This document shows, one piece after another, positions 26,490 through 38,009 of a DNA stretch of 64,000 bases; the stretch's first letter is position 1; each line of letters opens with the position of its first letter. The notes below the pieces were generated by a model. It was not told the DNA's origin. It ran no database searches and saw only the letters and a list, made by a program, of their open reading frames with translations. Made by a program: the position numbers and the translations under genes. This DNA is from Quercus robur. Its lineage: Eukaryota > Streptophyta > Magnoliopsida > Fagales > Fagaceae. Location: positions 47,902,501-47,966,500 of the forward strand of contig NC_065539.1 in the NCBI RefSeq assembly GCF_932294415.1, written 5' to 3'.

Positions 26490-26859
26490 ATCATAGTGTT
26501 TTTTTGTACACTACTCAAAATGTTTTGTCACTATTAATCATAAAAATGACCATTGACTTCCACAGTTCTGGATCCAAAGCATGACATTTATGTCATTTGA
26601 GACCCTTTGGCCTAGTTCACATATTCTTATCAGCAATGAAAGGAAGGAAAAATAAATAAAAATCAAGTTCTATAGCACTATAAATCGAGTTGATCTTAAT
26701 ACAAAATTGCCTAAATAAAAATAACAATGATTTCAATATCTTGTCTCTTATTACAGGTTTGATGAAACAACATGGTACTCGCAGACAATGTTGAAACACA
26801 AATCATATCCTTTCAAAACAATAGTACACCCATCAATTTCTTTTTCTTTTGCTTTAAAA

Positions 26860-26897
<38 letters not shown>

Positions 26898-26980
26898 AAA
26901 AAAACAATGAAACAAACTAGAAAAATTTTCAGTTACCAGTTGTTATTTGTTGCTTGCTATACCAAACTGAGGAGGATCTA

Positions 26981-27118
26981 TCAATAGCGACGATATACAA
27001 CAACTCTTCGTTGTGAAGGAGTACACAAAGCCATTAAAAGAAGAGCTATCACTATCACTATGATAATCCCTGTGAAATCGAAACCAGCCTCTGCTTCTGA
27101 GCAACACATCTTTCCCAT
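26981..27118 (-). CDS. Small single-pass membrane protein, 45 aa (copy B)
   Basis: ATG at 27118 to TGA at 26981 encodes 45 residues on the same plan as copy A: MGKMCCSE head, GFDFTG, a hydrophobic stretch IIIVIVIALLLMALC, then a basic tail SQRRVVVYRRY. The CC pair, GFDFTG, LLLMALCTP and the RRVV-VYR tail are identical in the two copies, while changes fall in the linker and within the hydrophobic class. That is the pattern of a protein under constraint. An upstream minus-strand TATAAAC at 27241-27246 suggests a transcription start about 95 bases before the ATG. A longer in-frame extension upstream exists, but its sequence lacks the conservation seen from this ATG on. Function unknown; a membrane-tethered signalling or stress peptide is only a guess. 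Confidence 0.65.
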   Translation of the reverse strand: MGKMCCSEAEAGFDFTGIIIVIVIALLLMALCTPSQRRVVVYRRY

Positions 27119-27240
27119 GATCACTAACACAGACAGGACTGTTTTTTTTTTTTGAGTTTGGTTTGTGATATCTCTGTTTCTTTGCATGTAAATAAGAAGA
27201 GAGATTGGAGATTGGAAAATAAAGGGCAAGTGTTGCCGTG

Positions 27241-27246
27241 TTTATA
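27241..27246 (-). promoter_or_regulatory. TATA box of micro-gene copy B
   Basis: The reverse complement reads GGTATAAACACGG, about 123 bases upstream of the ATG. The aligned position in copy A reads TACAAAAC, so the element is degraded there. Confidence 0.45.
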
Positions 27247-27336
27247 CCTGTAGTCAAGTTTACTTGGACTTTTTCCTTTTAAAATTATTAAGTTAAGTTA
27301 GGTATCGGAAGCTTCAGTTGATTCAACCAGTAGTTT

Positions 27337-27535
27337 CTCTGAAATTTTCATGGTCTATGATACTATTAAAAATATTGTGGTTTTTGTTGCTTTTTGTTTC
27401 TCTTTTTCCTCCTTCATTAAACTAAACACGCGTTGACTCTGAAATTTTCATGGACTATGATACTATTAAAATATTGTGGTTTTTGTTGCTTTTTGTTTCT
27501 CTTTTTCCTCCTTCATTAAACTAAACACGCGTTGA
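27337..27535. repeat. Tandem duplication, about 100-bp unit, two copies
   Basis: The block starting CTCTGAAATTTTCATGG and ending AAACACGCGTTGA occurs at 27337-27436 and again from 27437, with one substitution and one A-length difference. It lies just upstream of micro-gene copy B. Confidence 0.9.
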
Positions 27536-29962
27536 CGTGGACGGGGACGTAGAAGACGTTGGTGTATATATATATGGGTTAGGTTCAAGTTACACCAAGA
27601 TTTTTATTTTTATATTTGTCATCTATATATATATATATATATATATATTTTTAGGACTCTTTAAACCTACCTTTGAAAGCACAATTTTTTAAGTTTCTAC
27701 ATGATAAGAAAACAATTTTCTCTTACCAAAAAAAATTATAAATTTCTCAAAATGTAAAAAAAAAAAAAAAAATCTCTCTATAATCTTGTTCCTCATTTCA
27801 TTAGTCAATGAAACCAATAAATATCTTATCTGCCAAATCTATGAAGCGGGTCTCATAGAAACCTTTGTTCCCCATAGGTATGGGACTCATAGCTCTATGA
27901 GGCCTCTACTAAACCACTCCAGTGGGCATAGTATGGTCCTATTTGCTCAATATTTTCAATATAGAGATAAAAGCACAAAGTGGAATTAATATTTTCATGC
28001 TCCCCGAATAGAAAGAGTTGATTTTCATTATATGAAATTAGGAGGTCAATTTTGATGTTCAAAATAATTTTTCAAAGCCACCATGATATTTTAAAGAACT
28101 CATTTTACATTCAAAAAAAAAAAAAAAAAAAAAAAAGATTTAAAAATTTTATTAGGGGAAGGGACAACGGTATTAACTAGTTGACTAGTCGTGCACCTAG
28201 AAGAAAAATGGGAAAGGGGGAGAGGAAATGACTAAGAAAGATGATGATTGAAGAATAGAATAGGAGAACGAAATAGGTTCTATTGGCATAGGCTTAGCCA
28301 TCAAAAATTGACAATGTCAGCAAAGTATGTATGATGTATTATTGTTAATGTTGCCCACCAAACACAGATATTGACATTGCCAACTACTTTGTATGACGTA
28401 TCACTGTTGATGTCACCAAAGATGTATTATTTGTTGGTTGATGTTAACACTATGGAGTAAAGATAACGACCAAGGACGATGATAGCTTCCATGGACATAG
28501 GCATGACTCATGAGCATGAGCATGAACATATAATAGTAACAATATACATCATTGTAGCTAGACCTGTGCAAATGTAAATCACATGGCCATGTTTTGCATA
28601 GGATACTACATGTCCCTCTAGTACTAAGGTTGTTTAGTAAACAGTAGAGAAGTTGGACAAGAAAACGTGTGGAGATTAGGTGGCTTCGTTGCCAACTAAA
28701 CTTGAAAACTAAACTTTAATAAACTAATCTAATAGACTAATACCATAATCAATCCATTTGAATGTTCAAAGATCATATTGTATTGGATAGTACATTTTGG
28801 TTGGTTCCCAATCTTCACTTTATATGCACATATGCCACTTTATGCAAAGTTAAAGGGTGAGTCTGGTTTAGCTTTTTAATACTGTGTTTTTTAAAAAAAT
28901 TACAGTTTCAAAAAATGTGATATGAAACTGGGTTTTTATTTTTAAAACTGAACATTTGGTAAAAATTGTTAAAAAGTACTTTTTGAAAAAATTGAATATT
29001 TAACTAACACTTATAAAAGTGATAGATTGGATTGTAAATTACCAAAAAAGAAAGTTTATTTCATACTTAAATCAACTACTTAATAATAATGATAATAATA
29101 AATATATACTATTGGTATTATTTTAATTATGTTTATGTTTGTTTTTTTAGTGCCATAATTATTTGTTGTTACTATTAATGACGTCTTATCAATATTAATT
29201 AAATCTAAAAAAATTTCATCATGGAGCACCACACCAATTGGTTGAAGCATCGTATCTATATGCATATATTTTAAGAAGGAAGTCCTGAGTCCTGAATAAG
29301 ATCCAAGATTGACAACTAGGAAGATAATCTGTTTAGACACCACGCCATCAACCAATTTAGAATTAGATTTTTTATTTTATTTTTGGTTTTTGGTGTGTCA
29401 AAAATCCCAATTACATCATTTAGGGTAGGGTGAATTTTCATTTTTGACCTTAAAATTTATTTATTTATTTTATCACTTTCATCCTTAATTTTAACATTCT
29501 TGTCAAGTTAATCCATCCATCCATTATCGTCTACGTAAGGACTAAAATGAGAAAAAACAAACTTCAAAGACGGGAATGACGATAAAATAAATTCTGCGAG
29601 GTAAAATTTAGCTCAATAAAACCGTTTTTGTAGCAACGTACACAGCCAAAGACATCATCACTTATTAATTGCTAAAACAACCACTGAAGCTAATGTCTTG
29701 TGCAAAAGATGTCCTATTTGCCTCCAATTAATCAAATAGTTCAAATCAAACTGAATATGCACTAAAGAATAATTTTTTATAGGTAATTCTTTTATCAATC
29801 TTCTGTACATGTTGGGACACTGGTAACCAACTACTATTGAAATTTGAGATGCCAGCAGCTTCATGGTCAAGCTCTTTGTGAAGCCCATAAAGCTAGGTTT
29901 TTTTTTTTTTTTTTTTTCACCTTGATTAAATTTAAAACCAACAATGAAGATAGACACCGCAA
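27536..29962. other. Intergenic sequence, no gene recognised
   Basis: The stretch includes an AT microsatellite at about 27625-27650, poly(A) tracts and GT/AC-poor AT-rich DNA. Frames carry no recognised domain. Confidence 0.5.
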
Positions 29963-32900
29963 TTACTCAGATAATCCAAGAAAATTAGCAAAACTTGGGT
30001 ATCTTGGCTCCCATCCCAATTCCTTGCGAGTTTTTGAGTTGTTCAATCTCTTACCCAAGGGATCACTAGTGCCTGGAAAAACATGACATGTGACAGAGTG
30101 TAAGTTTCAGGGTATCAAAGAGCAAAGAATGGGTTGCTATGAAAATCATAGTAATGAAAAGTAGGATTAGTGTGAAAAATATCAGTGAGGGCCTGAGAAG
30201 CCAACCTGTAAAGGCCTCAAACTTTTTGCTGAATTTCCCACTTTTAGTAACCAAGTCCATTACTTCCTGCCTGCAAAGAAAAATGGATGTGGCAGAGAGA
30301 GTCCCACAGCAGCAAGTAAGAACACTTGAATAGGCATTATGTCACTAGTTACAGGGAAAAGATAGAGTGGGAATCTTTAAAGGCTGAAATAATAGAGTTG
30401 TGTTGAAAATTTGGATAAAGGTTGTCAAAGAGCCACAAAGATGAATGATAATGGCAAAGACTAAAAGAGACCTGGATAAAGGATGATTATCACAACCCAA
30501 AAAAATCTGGCCACGAAGTTTCTTCTTTAAGATTGTAATTGCAAGGGAAGCTGCATCCTGTTAAAGAAGTACACAGTTCAAAACAACAGGAAATGTCACT
30601 GCAAGAATAATAGGAAGGCAAAAATCCAAAACTGTTCTTCTAACTTTCAGCTTTTGTCATTTCAGTCCTCTAACTTTCAGTTTTGCCATTTCAGTCATTT
30701 AAGTTTCAATTTTTGTCAATGTAGTCTTCTGTTAGAATTCAGTTACCTTTTTCCGTTAAGTGGCTCTTTCCTTTTTCTTTTCTTTTTTTTTAATAATTTT
30801 CACAATTAAAAGAAAATTTTAAAAAGCTGTTAAATAAATATATATAAAAAAATAAAAAAAAATCAAAACCAAAATATACGAATGATGATGGAAATTAGAA
30901 ATTGGTCTCTGCAAATCAGAAATCGGTCTGAATCACATCTTTGGCTTTTGACCCCATCTCAGACAGTAGAAAAATTGTAGCTTTCAACATCTAGGGATCA
31001 ACTGAATTGAAAAGGATCTCCATAAACCCATTGATAATTGTATTTCCTAAAAGCATAGTTTTGATATCACATCCATATATGCTTCATGCCAGAACCGCTC
31101 AATTTGGATGAAAACCATTTCAGACTCCTTCAAGACTTCTGACATACAAAGTTTGCTAATTACATGTCTTAACTCACTAATTGCCCCGTCGATGGTGGCT
31201 TTGCTTATGACACTATTAGGAGAAGTGGAAGGCCTTATTGACTTCATGATTGGCAACCCCTCCGGTGACGATTATCATATTGGTTTGGAACTGAAATGGG
31301 ATTCTGTTCTTGCGAGCTTGCAATTAGCATTTTAACCGATTTCTGATTTCCATCGTCATTCGTCGGTTTGGTTTTGATTTCTTAAATTTTTTTTTTTTAC
31401 AGATTTTTTTAATTATGAAAATTATTAAAAAAGAAAAAGAAAAAGCCACTTAACAGTAAAAGGTAATTGAATTCTAACGGAAGACTACATTGACAAAAAT
31501 TGAAACTTAAAGGACTGAAATGATAAAACTGAAAGTTAGAGGACTGAAATGACAAAATCTGAAAGTTAGAGGGACAGTTTTGGATTTTTGCCTAATAGGA
31601 AATTCTATTTGTAGCACCAAGATACATTATAAAATGCAAGAACAATAAGAAATGTCACTGAAAATGCAAAGATAGACCCAAGGCATATGAAACTCAAGAA
31701 AAACTTTTTTTATTGTCATTTTAAGATATTCAAAGTGACTGTACTCATCAGGGGAAAAAAAAAAAAAAATTCAAGCCTTCAAGGAATTGAAGAACAGATT
31801 ACAAGAAAAAACAAGGGAATCTGCATAAACAAATTATGTTGACCATAATTCACGAAGAAGAATAATAAATATAGAAGAAAGACATCGTCACCTCATAGTG
31901 TATAAGATTCAGGATATGATCAGGACGAGTTTCAACAGTCCCTTTCTCTAACCAATAAACGTGTGCACCTCTATCTGCTTTGTGTTCATAGTTAAGTTTA
32001 ATCCCATCCACAACAAATCATTGGAATTTCTCCTACAAATGTAAATGACATCCTCACAATTCAAGTATCAAAAAGGATATGTAAAGTCCTGCCAACCTAA
32101 TAACACAACCACCAGATTCCAGCACTATGTTCTCCGCTTTTAGAAGGACATCTGTCCTAGGGCTCCTTCCGATTGGTACTACTGGGGTGTCCTGCATAAG
32201 AAGAATATTAACACAATCCAACATGTCTAAACCCTCTACATCCAATAAGTTTGTATCCACACAAGGTCATAGAAGGCAACATTGGTAACACATTCAGTAT
32301 GTCATGAAAGTAACTTGACCATAGGTTCTTAGAGGGTGAGTGTAAAATGTCAATACAGAACCAAAACCACTTTAATGATTATAAGAACAAACAAATGCTA
32401 CCACTTATCTAAAAAAAGAAAAAAAACAAACAAACAAACAAATGCTACCAGCAGAACAACATGTAATGTTAGATGCAACACCTCATCACATGGTCCATTG
32501 TCGTTGCAATCATATGGTGCAGAGCTTGATGTAAATAAGAAAGAACCTTCACCATTCCAATTCAACGCAGCAAGCCTGCTTATTACACAGTCCAAAGCCA
32601 AGATTAGTAGAATTCAGTTTTAATATCATCCAGCAAATTATGGATTATTCCATAGATCATTAGTGTCGGCTTAGTCCAGTAATTCCACTTCAATCCATGA
32701 AGATGGAAGCAACTGATCCAGAAAATCAATGAATCAACTCACAGATATGAAGGATATATGTCCTGAACAAATAGAATTTCTCAAATTTCATGCATGATTT
32801 AAGGAAGTATGAAGATTCTAGAAACAGAAATAATGTAAAAGTCAACTCTTTGGCTAGAGTACAGTTTCATGGAGACAAGTAACTGTTAATACAGGCCTTT

Positions 32901-34562
32901 CTATTGTAGTACTTAATATTTCCCCTTAAACGGTGTTTAAGACATTATTCTACCCAATTATATATATCGTAGCCTCGTTACCTAATATATCCATGTATCA
33001 AGATGCATCTAACATCAGACATACCATTGTCATTCATATTACATACCTCCGCACAAGATATTACCACTAACACAGTGGACTTATATACCATATGGCATAC
33101 ACAGCCCTAACAAGCACCAATACAATCAATTTGTATACAAGAAAATTTAATAAAACATCCATGTCTCTATCAGGAAGCTGGTTTAATTTAAGCACTTGAT
33201 ACTTGATAAGTAATAAAATTCTCAATGCTTACCGCACATCACCGGGATAGTCTGAAGTTCGGGAAGGAGGAGCACAGAAAATAACATAGGGAAACCGATT
33301 CGTCACTTCATTCCCCTTCAAAGATGGATTAATCCCCATCTTAATCAATTCGTCATGGTGATCAGTGGTAACCGTTTGTCCAAATATTTGGCAACCTGGA
33401 TGTTCCTGCTTGACAAAGTAATCCCACAATTTGACCATTATATATCCCCTTTCTTTTCATTGTTAAGTTAGTAAGGCATTCAACTGGTTTTTGAACCCAC
33501 GGCCTTACCCTCCACCTGAGGAGGAAGTGCCATTTGAGATAGCGCTCATTGGCAATTTGCCATTATATCCTAAAACACATGCACTTAACATTTAACAACC
33601 AATGCCAATAGGTATCTTCTGAGCACTACAACTCCTTTAGAAAATCAAAGAATTCCCGAATACCATCACAATAATACCAAACCAAAAAGGTTCATTTTTC
33701 TCATAATTCTAACACACGCCAACCGAGTATCATTCCAATTTCCAAACCCACAACAAAAACAAAGATAATTTCACATGCTGAAGCTGATCAAACACTATGG
33801 GAGGATGAAGGGCCATTTGAGCCAGCTCATCAGCCATTTGACCATTATATTCTAAAACACATACACACTTGACAACCAATGCCAATAGGCATCTTCTAAG
33901 CACTACAACAACTCCCATATCAAAAAATTCCCAAAAACCAGTGCAACTGTGCAATACCAAACCAATAAATAAAAAAGTTCAATTTTCATAATTCTAACAC
34001 ATACCCGCCAAATATTATTCCAAACCCACATCGAAAACAAAGAAAATTTCACATTTTTAAGCTGATCAAACAGTACAAGTAAACTACCTCCCGCCATTTT
34101 TCAGCGACTATGCGACCAAGAACACCTGGTCCCACAATGAGCAAATCATTCTCTCCCACCAATCCAGACGAACCAGCCTTCATTTCTTCGTTTGCCGCTC
34201 CTTCAGCTACACAACCACAAAAATATCAACATCTAAATTTCGCTCTAACCCGCTGTTTGGTTACCAAGAAAAAATAAATAAAAAATTTTTCTCTTAAAAC
34301 AATGACTTATTCAAAACCATGAAAATTGGAGAGAGAGTGAGAGACAAATGGTAGAGGAAGCGTTGACTTGGATAGACGAGGCCATCGAAGAGCGTTTCGT
34401 GAAGAAGAGTGAGCGTTTCAAGGCGAAACGTATCGATGGAAGAGGAAAATAAAAACTTGGAGTAGGCTTTGAGAAATGTGTGGGTCTGTGTCTCTGAGAT
34501 GTTGCTGTTGTGATGGTGGGTGTTGTTGTGGCACACGCAATGGTAATGGCTCCCATTGACAT
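29963..34562 (-). CDS. Plastid-targeted atypical SDR / epimerase-like Rossmann protein (9 exons)
   Basis: Exons on the minus strand: 34562-34346, 34206-34088, 33405-33233, 32575-32482, 32191-32081, 31981-31892, 30557-30472, 30270-30206 and 30072-29963 (stop TAA). Phases agree and give 354 aa. Residues 1 to about 70 are Ser/Thr/Arg-rich without acidic residues, a typical chloroplast transit peptide. The mature part starts with the NAD(P)-binding LLIVGPGVLGRIVAEKW. Later blocks (PYVIFCAPPS, FLFTSSSAPY, RTDVLLKAENIVLE, CVIRLAGLY, LNLIHYEDAA, IFLGCDNHPLS, ELGWEPRYPSF) match the plant NAD(P)-binding Rossmann proteins related to bacterial YeeZ. The usual YxxxK is altered: K is present in LLKAE but the Tyr position is Asp, so dehydrogenase chemistry is uncertain. 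The first donor (ATTT before GTCTCT) is weak and was chosen by phase. The fifth intron is AT-AC. Confidence 0.85.
30617..31592. mobile_element. Mutator-like (MULE) non-autonomous element, possible Pack-MULE
   Basis: It is flanked by perfect 9-bp duplications TAATAGGAA (30608-30616 and 31593-31601), diagnostic for Mutator-like transposons. It has long inverted repeats of about 250 bp starting GGCAAAAATCCAAAACTGT. The unique interior, about 30925-31340, has a different texture and a minus-strand frame (31256 to 31047) reading IERFWHEAYMDVISK, which looks like captured coding sequence from an unidentified host gene. It sits in the sixth intron of the SDR gene. Confidence 0.85.
31982..32080 (-). 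other. U12-type AT-AC intron
   Basis: In gene orientation the 99-nt intron begins ATATCCTTT and ends GAACAC. A branch-site block CTTAACT lies about a dozen bases before the 3' end. The flanking exons join in phase as AGLY plus KADRG without any GT-AG alternative. All three features are the published U12 AT-AC consensus. Confidence 0.92.
33530..34078. repeat. Tandem duplication inside SDR intron 2
   Basis: Two diverged copies of about 280 bp (33530-33805 and 33811-34078) share GCCATTTGAG, CCATTATAT-CTAAAACACAT, CAACCAATGCCAATAGG and GCTGATCAAACA in the same order. The second copy abuts exon 2, including its donor flank. Confidence 0.75.
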
Positions 34563-34951
34563 TGATTGAAAACAAAAATATTTTTAGTACCACACTCCAA
34601 GTTTTAATAAGATGGGCAAGGTTGTATTACAATTTTAGAATTGTTTTCTTAGAGACAAAGAGATATTGAGATTGTGATTTTTGAACTGCCAATGGATGAA
34701 CTACACGTGGTTTTGGATGAGTTGACCTTTGTTAAAAAAGATGATCGTGACCGTTAGATTTGCCACCATTGCTTCGTCCGTCTGTCATCATGCTTGTTGT
34801 GAAAGGCAAACCTTGGAGACTTGTGATTGAGTTGTTAGATTATGATCCTTTTTAGGGTTATTTAACTAGAGAGTTTTTAAAATTGCATCCATTGATTTTG
34901 AAAAAAGTATATTTGATTTTAGCGAGTTATCAATAATTTAATTACGGATAG

Positions 34952-35124
34952 GTGAGTTTCAGTTAACTCAACTGATAAAATCTCTTATGGTTGAATAAGA
35001 GATCTGAGGTTCAATTCTCACCTACACCAAAAATACCTACACCAAAAACCAATCGGTGTCTTGGTCTAATGATAAAGAGTTATCATCAGGAGTGAACGCC
35101 ATAGGTTGAAACCCTCTCAAAAAA
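34952..35124 (+). mobile_element. tRNA-derived SINE, copy 2
   Basis: It has the same family body as at 24849: A box TTAACTCAACTGATAAAA, B box AGGTTCAATTCTC, then TGTCTTGGTCTAATGATAA and an A tail. Target duplications are AATTACGGATAG (34940-34951) and AATTATGGATAG (35125-35136), with one mismatch. Confidence 0.8.
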
Positions 35125-35162
35125 AATTATGGATAGTAAATAATTTTTTTAAGATAATATTG

Positions 35163-35985
35163 ATGCACTCTATGTGGGGAGTAGATTCAATTTTGGGCCA
35201 AGGCTCAAAGGGCTTGAAAGCTCACACTAAAAAGTACAAGCTAAGCCTATCTCTATGAATCATAAAGGGAAGTGTCCCCCTAGATCATTCCCGAGGAGTT
35301 CTAGATATGCCACCAACATTAAAACTCTCATCCAATAAAATAAACATAGGTGACCTCAGAGAATACAAGGGAGTGACCCTAGAGAACCAATTTCATTTTC
35401 TTAAGCCGAGGTATCACTCTCACAAGTATACCTCGAGAAACTCCCTGAGATGATAGGGATCACAGAGACTGCCACCTCCGCATTAATGAGAGGTTCTCCA
35501 CCTAATCTCTGCCACATTAAATATGTATAGGACAACCTGAGCAATACAAACACCCCCTAAAAGCCCTATTACAGGATAATAATGAAGGGGAGGGGTAACA
35601 AATAGAAGGAGGGAAAATATCTCAAAAAGATCCAACTAAAGGTAAGCCAACTAGAGGGATAAAGGAAGGAAAAGGCCCATAAGAAAGGGGGGGATGGCAA
35701 AAAGAGAGGGCATGAGAAAAAACGAGACTAAGCAAGAGAGAACAAAAAATAGGAGTTAAGAGGTTCTTTATCTTTAAATACCAATGCCATAAGAAAAGAG
35801 TGTAACTGTTGTTGCTAGTAATATTAATACAATCTTGCTTTCATAAATTAGTTATTTGAGCTTCCCATTTTGGAGATTTCACCTAGTCCATTAGATAAAT
35901 AAATTGTGCTATTCGATTATCTAAGAAGGGATTTTTCTTAAAGATATTACCAGAGTCTTTTTGATAAATTCTTACCCCCACACAT
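35163..35985. mobile_element. Possible LTR-like fragment
   Basis: This has a higher GC and purine content than the surroundings, starts near TGATGCACTCTATG and ends near TACCCCCACA. The composition and TG...CA limits suggest a solo LTR, but no matching target duplication was found, so this is a weak call. No ORF. Confidence 0.3.
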
Positions 35986-36104
35986 TTCGTTTAAAATGAA
36001 TCAATATAATTTGAAGAACTCTAAAATAGAGTTATATTAATAACTTCGGATGATCTTAATTGAACTTGTGGTGGCTTTACCATGGTTGGTTAATGAGATT
36101 ATAA

Positions 36105-37489
36105 GGGGCTGTTTGGTTTTTTGAAAACAATCACTCATCACTCCTCACTCAATTTTCGTCACTCCTCACTCAATTTTCGTCACTCATCACTCATCATTTA
36201 AAATACCTCAATTTCCTATACCCATGCGTTTGGCACATTTTTTCAATTCACATCACTCAAATATTTCAACCTTTTTGTGGGACCATACTTGACTCCTCAC
36301 TCAGATATTTCCAATACCTAGACACAACTCTCTCTTCCTCTCCGCCCATCCATTCTCTTCCTCTCTTACTAGCTCCAAAAAAATATCAAAGCTCAAAAAA
36401 TTAAAGCAGAAAGCAAAGCTCCGACGTGTGGATATGCGAGGTCTGCGAGCAAGCTCCAGCTTCTGTCACATGCAAGGCCAACGTGGCAGCGCTCTGCATC
36501 ACATGCGACTCCAATATCCACTCAGCCAACCCGCTCACCCGCCGCCACGTGCGCGTTTTGGTGGAGCCTTTCTTTGACTCCACCGAGTCGGTCATCAAAT
36601 CCGACGCTCTGCTCACCGATTTCCTCGTGGTCCTGACCGATCACAATGAGTTGCTAGAGGCCGGTTGGATGAAGCTGGGTTATGGGGAAGAGAGGAAGTA
36701 GGTTTTGGTGGGGTTTTGGAGAAGCGGCGGCGATGAGGGAGAGGGTGGTAGCCATGGAGGATGAGGGACTCGACTATGGAGTCAGACCCATGGTGAAACC
36801 CATTTCTCTTTTTCCTCACATCTACACTGTTGTTTTGTATCTGTACTTAGATTTTGGTTTTCTTTTAAGCTTCACTATTTGTTGACTTAATTTAGCAGAA
36901 AGTGAGTTTTTGTTTTGTGGCCGTTGGATCGGAATGATTGGTGGCAATGGAATTTTTGTGGCCGTGTGGATGAACATGTTTGTGGGTTTGTGTTAGTGTG
37001 TATGATCTAACTCATGTGTTTATGGGTTTGATTTTCTGGGTTTGAGAAATCAGTACCCATATGTTTTTTTTTTTTTTTTTGATAAAGTATATTTGGTGTT
37101 TCTGTGAAGAAGAAAAGAAAGAAAAAGAACAAAGAAGAAGAAAAAAAAATGGCCATTGGAGTGAGTCTGTGAAGAAGAAAGAAAGAAAAAAAAAAAGAAA
37201 GAAGAAGAAAAATGTGCACTTGGTGTGACTTTGCACTGACAGTGGGTCCCATGTATGTGGGTTTAATTACAAAAATGTCATCATAACTCTGTTTCCATAA
37301 CTTGAAAACACTTAAAACGTGTTTTCAGTTTCCATAACTTATCACTAAAAAATCAGAGAATTAAATGATGGAAACAAAAACTGGAAACAATGCCAAACAC
37401 ACTTCTCAGCCGTGGGACCCACATATTTTGAGTTATGGGTGATGGAAACAGAGTTATGAGTGATTGTTTTCAAAAGACCAAACAGCCCC
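36105..37489. mobile_element. PIF/Harbinger-like element carrying a host gene fragment
   Basis: The terminal inverted repeats are about 35 bp and nearly perfect: GGGGCTGTTTGGTTTTTTG on the left, and GGGGCTGTTTGGTCTTTTG as reverse complement of the right end, continuing into AAAACAATCACTCAT. The trinucleotide TAA flanks both sides (36102-36104 and 37490-37492). There is no transposase. The interior holds a GC-rich B-box gene fragment at 36427-36640 and purine microsatellites at about 37108-37210. Confidence 0.75.
36427..36640 (+). pseudogene. CONSTANS-like B-box zinc-finger fragment (captured)
   Basis: The frame reads [18 protein letters not shown], then [19 protein letters not shown]. This is the second B-box of CONSTANS-like (COL) proteins with all Cys, Asp and His zinc ligands kept, followed by [14 protein letters not shown] as in COL4/COL5-type proteins. 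The first B-box, the CCT domain and a start codon in a proper context are missing. GC content and codon choice are much higher than the neighbourhood. It lies inside a TIR element, so it is a transduplicated fragment rather than a gene. Whether it is transcribed cannot be seen. Confidence 0.75.
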
Positions 37490-38009
37490 TAAGGCATCTT
37501 GTTTTTAGGGACATTTTGCTTAAAATTTTGTACTTTAAAATTTAATTTAGTCAATTTTTATTTCAATTGTCAAATTAGTTATATAGATTTAATTTTTGGC
37601 AATTTAGTTGTTCATTTTGTAAAAACGTGTTAATTTGCCCATTTCGTCTAAATCTGTATGCAAACAATGTCGTTTAAAACCTTTAAAAAAAAAAAAAAAA
37701 AAAAAACCGAAACATTGATGAGGTGTGCTATTTAATAAAAATTGTTGTTTGATGAGTATTTTTCACCAAAAAAAAAAAGTTTAAACAACTTCATTATTTC
37801 CTAATAAAAAATGCTCACATCTCCCGATTTTCTTGAGCACCTTCTTAATATAATATGATTAAGATAAGAAAAGTCCATCGTATGTTCTAATAGATAATAT
37901 GATTACATTTGCAACACATATCCTTCATGTCGAATTTATTAGTCAACATTCTTTGGGTAGCTTTAATTATGACATTATTGCTTCCTGCAATGACATTGTT
38001 GCATTGTCA

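Larger units (their letters stand above)
26490..27345. repeat. Segmental duplication unit containing micro-gene copy B
   Basis: This is the partner of 23296-24115, with the same order of flank, ORF and leader. Within the unit a long A run (about 26862-26895) replaces a short mixed A/G stretch in the partner. Confidence 0.7.

Noticed and set aside
34952..35124. tRNA gene
   Set aside because: A- and B-box-like motifs are present, but there is no cloverleaf or anticodon stem, and the 3' body, A tail and target duplications show a SINE. The same applies to 24849 and 41360.
36426..36701. Intact CONSTANS-like gene
   Set aside because: Only one B-box remains, the CCT domain and proper start are missing, and it lies inside TIRs; treated as a captured fragment.
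37007..37252. Phe/Ser-rich minus ORFs
   Set aside because: Produced by GAAGAA microsatellite and A-runs inside the PIF-like element.
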